NCBI GenBank assembly: GCA_003484265.1
Contig: DNDO01000168.1
Coordinates: forward strand, 1-9,296
Direction of reading: 5' to 3'
Source: Anaerolineae bacterium
GTDB lineage: Bacteria > Chloroflexota > Anaerolineae > Anaerolineales > Villigracilaceae
DNA length: 9,296 bases
Under the pieces are notes generated by a model. That model had not been told where the DNA came from. It did no database searches and worked only from the letters and a program-made list of their open reading frames with translations. Below, one piece after another: positions 7,383 through 9,296 of the stretch (position 1 is the first letter of the stretch; each line of letters opens with the position of its first letter). A program made the translations under genes and the position numbers.

Positions 7383-7410
7383 ATTATAGCACGTGCGTTC
7401 TATTAATCAA
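7383..7410 (-). promoter_or_regulatory. uvrA promoter (extended -10)
   Basis: The minus strand shows TTGATT (7410-7405), a 16-bp spacer, and TATAAT (7388-7383) preceded by TGC, an extended -10 arrangement. The predicted start is near 7376, giving a short leader that contains the AGGAG site at 7369-7365. Confidence 0.75.
7388..7401 (-). promoter_or_regulatory. Candidate LexA (SOS) box in the uvrA promoter spacer
   Basis: Minus strand AGAACGCACGTGCT fits the Gram-positive-type LexA consensus CGAACRNRYGTTYG except at the two end bases and one T of GTT. It fills the space between -35 and -10, where a bound repressor would block RNA polymerase. uvrA is an SOS gene in many bacteria. The inner GCACGTGC is itself a perfect 8-bp palindrome, so another regulator could be the true ligand. 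Confidence 0.4.
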
Positions 7411-7491
7411 GGATAATAATTTAATGCTGCACAATCTTTAATTATACCGAAACGATGCAATCTTTGCCTTCGAATAGAGAGCTTTTATGCA

Positions 7492-7500
7492 TGTTATACT
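7492..7500 (+). promoter_or_regulatory. Candidate promoter of the sigma-factor operon
   Basis: TGTTATACT is an extended -10 (TG, one base, then TATACT, five of six matches). No good -35 lies 16-18 bp upstream, as is usual for extended -10 promoters. The predicted start near 7507 gives a leader of about 55 nt that includes the hairpin at 7520-7550. Other AT-rich boxes (TATAAA at 7512) are alternatives. Confidence 0.5.
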
Positions 7501-7519
7501 TTCAAGCAACTTATAAAAT

Positions 7520-7550
7520 CCGGTGGGGTTATATCTTTTAACCCAGCCGG
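7520..7550 (+). promoter_or_regulatory. Leader hairpin directly before the sigma-factor ribosome binding site
   Basis: 7520-7531 pairs with 7539-7550 (CCGG/CCGG base, one U-G, one G-A mismatch, then GGGTTA/TAACCC) around a 7-nt loop. The stem ends one base before AGGA of the ribosome binding site. No U-tract follows on the plus strand, so it is not a plus-strand terminator. A role in translational control or mRNA stability is inferred from position only. Confidence 0.5.
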
Positions 7551-7562
7551 TAGGATAAATGA

Positions 7563-8135
7563 GTGCCGGAGATAGAGTTCAACGAAGAGAAGGTATTGGC
7601 GCTTGCTTCGCAGGGTGACCGGGACGCGTTCGGTCAGCTTTATCAGCGATATGTTGAGCGGATCTTCAACTATGTATATTATAGGACTGGGAACCTCCAT
7701 GACGCGGAGGATTTGACAGCCCGTGTTTTTCAACGGGCGATGAACCATATCCATAATTATTCCGACCGTGGCGTTCCCTTTTCCGCCTGGCTATATCGCA
7801 TTGCGCACAACTTGGTGGCAAACTGGCATCGTGACAGAAGCCGCAAACAAGAAATCCCTTTGGACGACCTGCCGGTCCTGCCGACAAAGGGAGATCACCC
7901 GGAACGCAATCTTGTCCGTTCACAGGAACAGGAATCGCTTCTAAAACACATCCGACGATTGCCATCTGAACGACAAAATCTCCTCATCCTAAAATTTGTC
8001 GAGAATATGTCGAATGCGGAGATCGGAAAGATCATGGGACGCAGTGAAGGCGCGGTAAAAAGTCTTTATCACCGTACACTTCTCGCCTTGCGCGATCAAC
8101 TAGGCGATCAAAATATCAACCTTGAAGGAGATTAA
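7563..8135 (+). CDS. ECF-type RNA polymerase sigma factor
   Basis: 190 residues. Seen: sigma-70 region 2 at about 21-92 (DAFGQLYQRYVERIFNYVYY, then the AEDLTARVF and PFSAWLYRIAHN segments typical of core binding and -10 recognition) and region 4 at about 126-177 (LPSERQNLLILKF, then the helix-turn-helix NAEIGKIMGRSEGAVKSLYHR). Regions 1 and 3 are absent, which defines the ECF group. It would direct RNA polymerase to a small regulon. The start is GTG: an in-frame TGA stands immediately before it and AGGA lies 7 nt upstream, while the ATG at 7559 is out of frame. First gene of a three-gene operon; 3 nt separate its stop from the next ATG, whose ribosome binding site lies in this gene's end. The expected adjacent anti-sigma gene is not obvious; the third gene is the best candidate. 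Confidence 0.93.
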   Translation: MPEIEFNEEKVLALASQGDRDAFGQLYQRYVERIFNYVYYRTGNLHDAEDLTARVFQRAMNHIHNYSDRGVPFSAWLYRIAHNLVANWHRDRSRKQEIPLDDLPVLPTKGDHPERNLVRSQEQESLLKHIRRLPSERQNLLILKFVENMSNAEIGKIMGRSEGAVKSLYHRTLLALRDQLGDQNINLEGD

Positions 8136-8138
8136 ACC

Positions 8139-8981
8139 ATGTTACGAATCGTAACCGACGGAGCTGCTGACCTTCTGCCTGAATGGGGCGAGGAATTTGA
8201 GATCGATGTGATCCCCGTGAACATCCTGTTTGGGGAGAAATCCTACCTGCAGGGTGTCGAACTCGATAATGAGGGATTCTATAAACTAGTAGATGAGACC
8301 AAACGCATCCCTAAAACGTCACAGCCGTCCCCTCATCAATTTGTTGAGTTTTATCGCAAGGTGGCGCAGAAAGGCGATACGATCCTTTCAATCCATGTCA
8401 CTGCAAAACTTTCAGGTACCTACGCATCAGCAGTCGCCGCTGCAGAAGAACTCAAAGGCGAAATCAACATTTTTCCCGTTGATTCAGCATGCGGGTCCCT
8501 TGGAATCGGGTTGATGTGCCGTGAAGCCCGCAAGCTCGAACGGGCCGGCAAAAGCGTAGAAGAAATTATTCAATATATTGAAAAAATAAAATACAACGTC
8601 CGGGTCATCCTGACCCTTGATACGTTGGAATATGCCAAAATGTCCGGCCGTGTAAAGACACTGCAAGCCGCGCTCGCGTCCGTCCTTAATGTGAAACCCA
8701 TTGCGGTACTGCGCGAGGGCGAGTTGAACATGGCTGAAAAGGTTCGTACCCGAAAGGCATCACTTGAGCGTGTGATCCAAATGGCGAAGGAAGAATACGG
8801 GGATAAACCTGTATATCTTGCAGTAGTCCATGCGCGTGATTTGAGTTCCGGCGAGGGATTGCTCGAACAGGCTAAAGAACAATTTAATCATAAGGATACA
8901 ATGATTACCGATCTATCGATCTCAATTGCGGCAAACCTTGGACCCGGCACTGTTGGATTGATTCTCTATCCAGTGGAGTAG
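8139..8981 (+). CDS. DegV-family (FakB-like) fatty-acid-binding protein
   Basis: 280 residues, normal for the family. Seen: the N-terminal strand and phosphate-side motif IVTDGAADL (4-12), TSQPSPHQF (60-68), HVTAKLSGTYASA (86-98), VDSACGSLGIG (114-124), LEYAKMSGRV (163-172) and the C-terminal NLGPGTVGL (266-274). Known: DegV/FakB proteins bind a long-chain fatty acid in a tunnel, and in Firmicutes present it to the kinase FakA for phosphorylation and phospholipid synthesis. The usual HVGPG near the C-terminus is NLGPG here, so the conserved His is replaced by Asn266. No FakA-like kinase gene is in the window. AAGGAG sits about 9 nt before the ATG. Translationally coupled to the sigma gene, which makes a lipid-linked regulatory role possible but unproven. 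Confidence 0.92.
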   Translation: MLRIVTDGAADLLPEWGEEFEIDVIPVNILFGEKSYLQGVELDNEGFYKLVDETKRIPKTSQPSPHQFVEFYRKVAQKGDTILSIHVTAKLSGTYASAVAAAEELKGEINIFPVDSACGSLGIGLMCREARKLERAGKSVEEIIQYIEKIKYNVRVILTLDTLEYAKMSGRVKTLQAALASVLNVKPIAVLREGELNMAEKVRTRKASLERVIQMAKEEYGDKPVYLAVVHARDLSSGEGLLEQAKEQFNHKDTMITDLSISIAANLGPGTVGLILYPVE

Positions 8982-8991
8982 GTGAGAAAGA

Positions 8992-9264
8992 ATGGCAGGA
9001 CGCACGAAACATACCTTACCCGATGACGTAATACTGGATCTCGAATCGCGTCTTGCGGGGACCCTAAAACCGATTCAACCGTCGAGCGACATTGTCCAAC
9101 GCCTTCGCGAACGGATTCGCTTCCCTTCACCTGAGGAAATCCAGATGCGTTTGGGCGACTGGCGCAAAATGATCCTCGTGTTTGGAGGAGTCATGTCTGG
9201 GTTGTTGTTGATCATAACGATTGCGCGAGCTTTTTTCCACTTGGTTGGAAAAAGGCACATTTGA
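8992..9264 (+). CDS. Small single-helix membrane protein, possible minimal anti-sigma factor
   Basis: 90 residues of unrecognised family. Seen: a charged N-terminal part (1-58) with two likely amphipathic helices (DDVILDLESRLAGTL, then SSDIVQRLRERI), a Trp-Arg-Lys border (57-59), one hydrophobic helix at about 60-82, and a basic tail GKRHI. The topology would be N-terminus in the cytoplasm by the positive-inside rule, though charge flanks both ends of the helix. There is no HxxxCxxC zinc anti-sigma motif. GGTGAG, overlapping the DegV stop, is the ribosome binding site; the gap to DegV is 10 nt. Being last in an ECF sigma operon, with a cytoplasmic segment of suitable size on a membrane anchor, suggests it may hold the sigma factor at the membrane; this is inference from context. 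Confidence 0.75.
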   Translation: MAGRTKHTLPDDVILDLESRLAGTLKPIQPSSDIVQRLRERIRFPSPEEIQMRLGDWRKMILVFGGVMSGLLLIITIARAFFHLVGKRHI

Positions 9265-9296
9265 TTAATTTTTCAAGAAATAAGAACCCCGAAGGA
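9265..9296 (+). other. Start of downstream intergenic region, possibly the left arm of a terminator
   Basis: After the last stop codon the sequence contains AATTTTTC, then AAGAACCCCGAAGGA at the very edge. The latter looks like the left arm of a G/C-rich hairpin (expected partner TCCTTCGGGGTTCTT), but the right arm would lie outside the window. Confidence 0.25.

Noticed and set aside
9229..9256. 11-bp hairpin (one G-T) near the end of the last gene
   Set aside because: It lies inside coding sequence, and the T-run (AATTTTT) begins about 10 nt after the stem, too far for a standard intrinsic terminator; it can be explained by Phe-Phe and Gly-Lys codons.

Overview
The window reads as a housekeeping stretch of a bacterial chromosome with about 50% G+C, most likely from Chloroflexota, class Anaerolineae. 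That assignment is inferred from style: a membrane-anchored LysM/CAP protein with long Thr/Pro linkers, an ECF sigma factor followed by a small one-helix membrane protein, and a G-rich palindromic intergenic element. No rRNA, tRNA, CRISPR array, insertion sequence or phage gene was seen.

Minus strand, in transcription order (7360 down to 1): uvrA (nucleotide excision repair), a LysM-LysM-CAP surface protein, rpsT (ribosomal protein bS20, TTG start), argS (arginyl-tRNA synthetase), and the first 229 codons of an arginine deiminase/amidinotransferase-family enzyme that runs off the left edge. These are probably several transcription units. rpsT has its own good promoter just behind the CAP gene and a clear intrinsic terminator after it. 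argS has a TATAAT box of its own and a terminator behind it. uvrA has an extended -10 promoter whose spacer holds a LexA-box-like palindrome.

Plus strand (7563 to 9264): a tight three-gene operon, divergent from uvrA. It encodes an ECF sigma factor (GTG start), a DegV/FakB-type fatty-acid-binding protein and a 90-residue protein with a C-terminal membrane helix. Gaps are 3 and 10 nt. A hairpin lies in the leader just before the sigma gene's ribosome binding site.

No clearly new system is present. The most unusual points are the sigma/DegV/small membrane protein operon, in which the last protein may be a minimal anti-sigma factor and the DegV protein lacks the usual His before its GPG motif; the LexA-like box in the uvrA promoter; the hairpin plus G-quadruplex motif at the argS promoter; and a terminator hairpin that runs into the ribosome binding site of the amidinotransferase gene, which would suit attenuation or read-through control.
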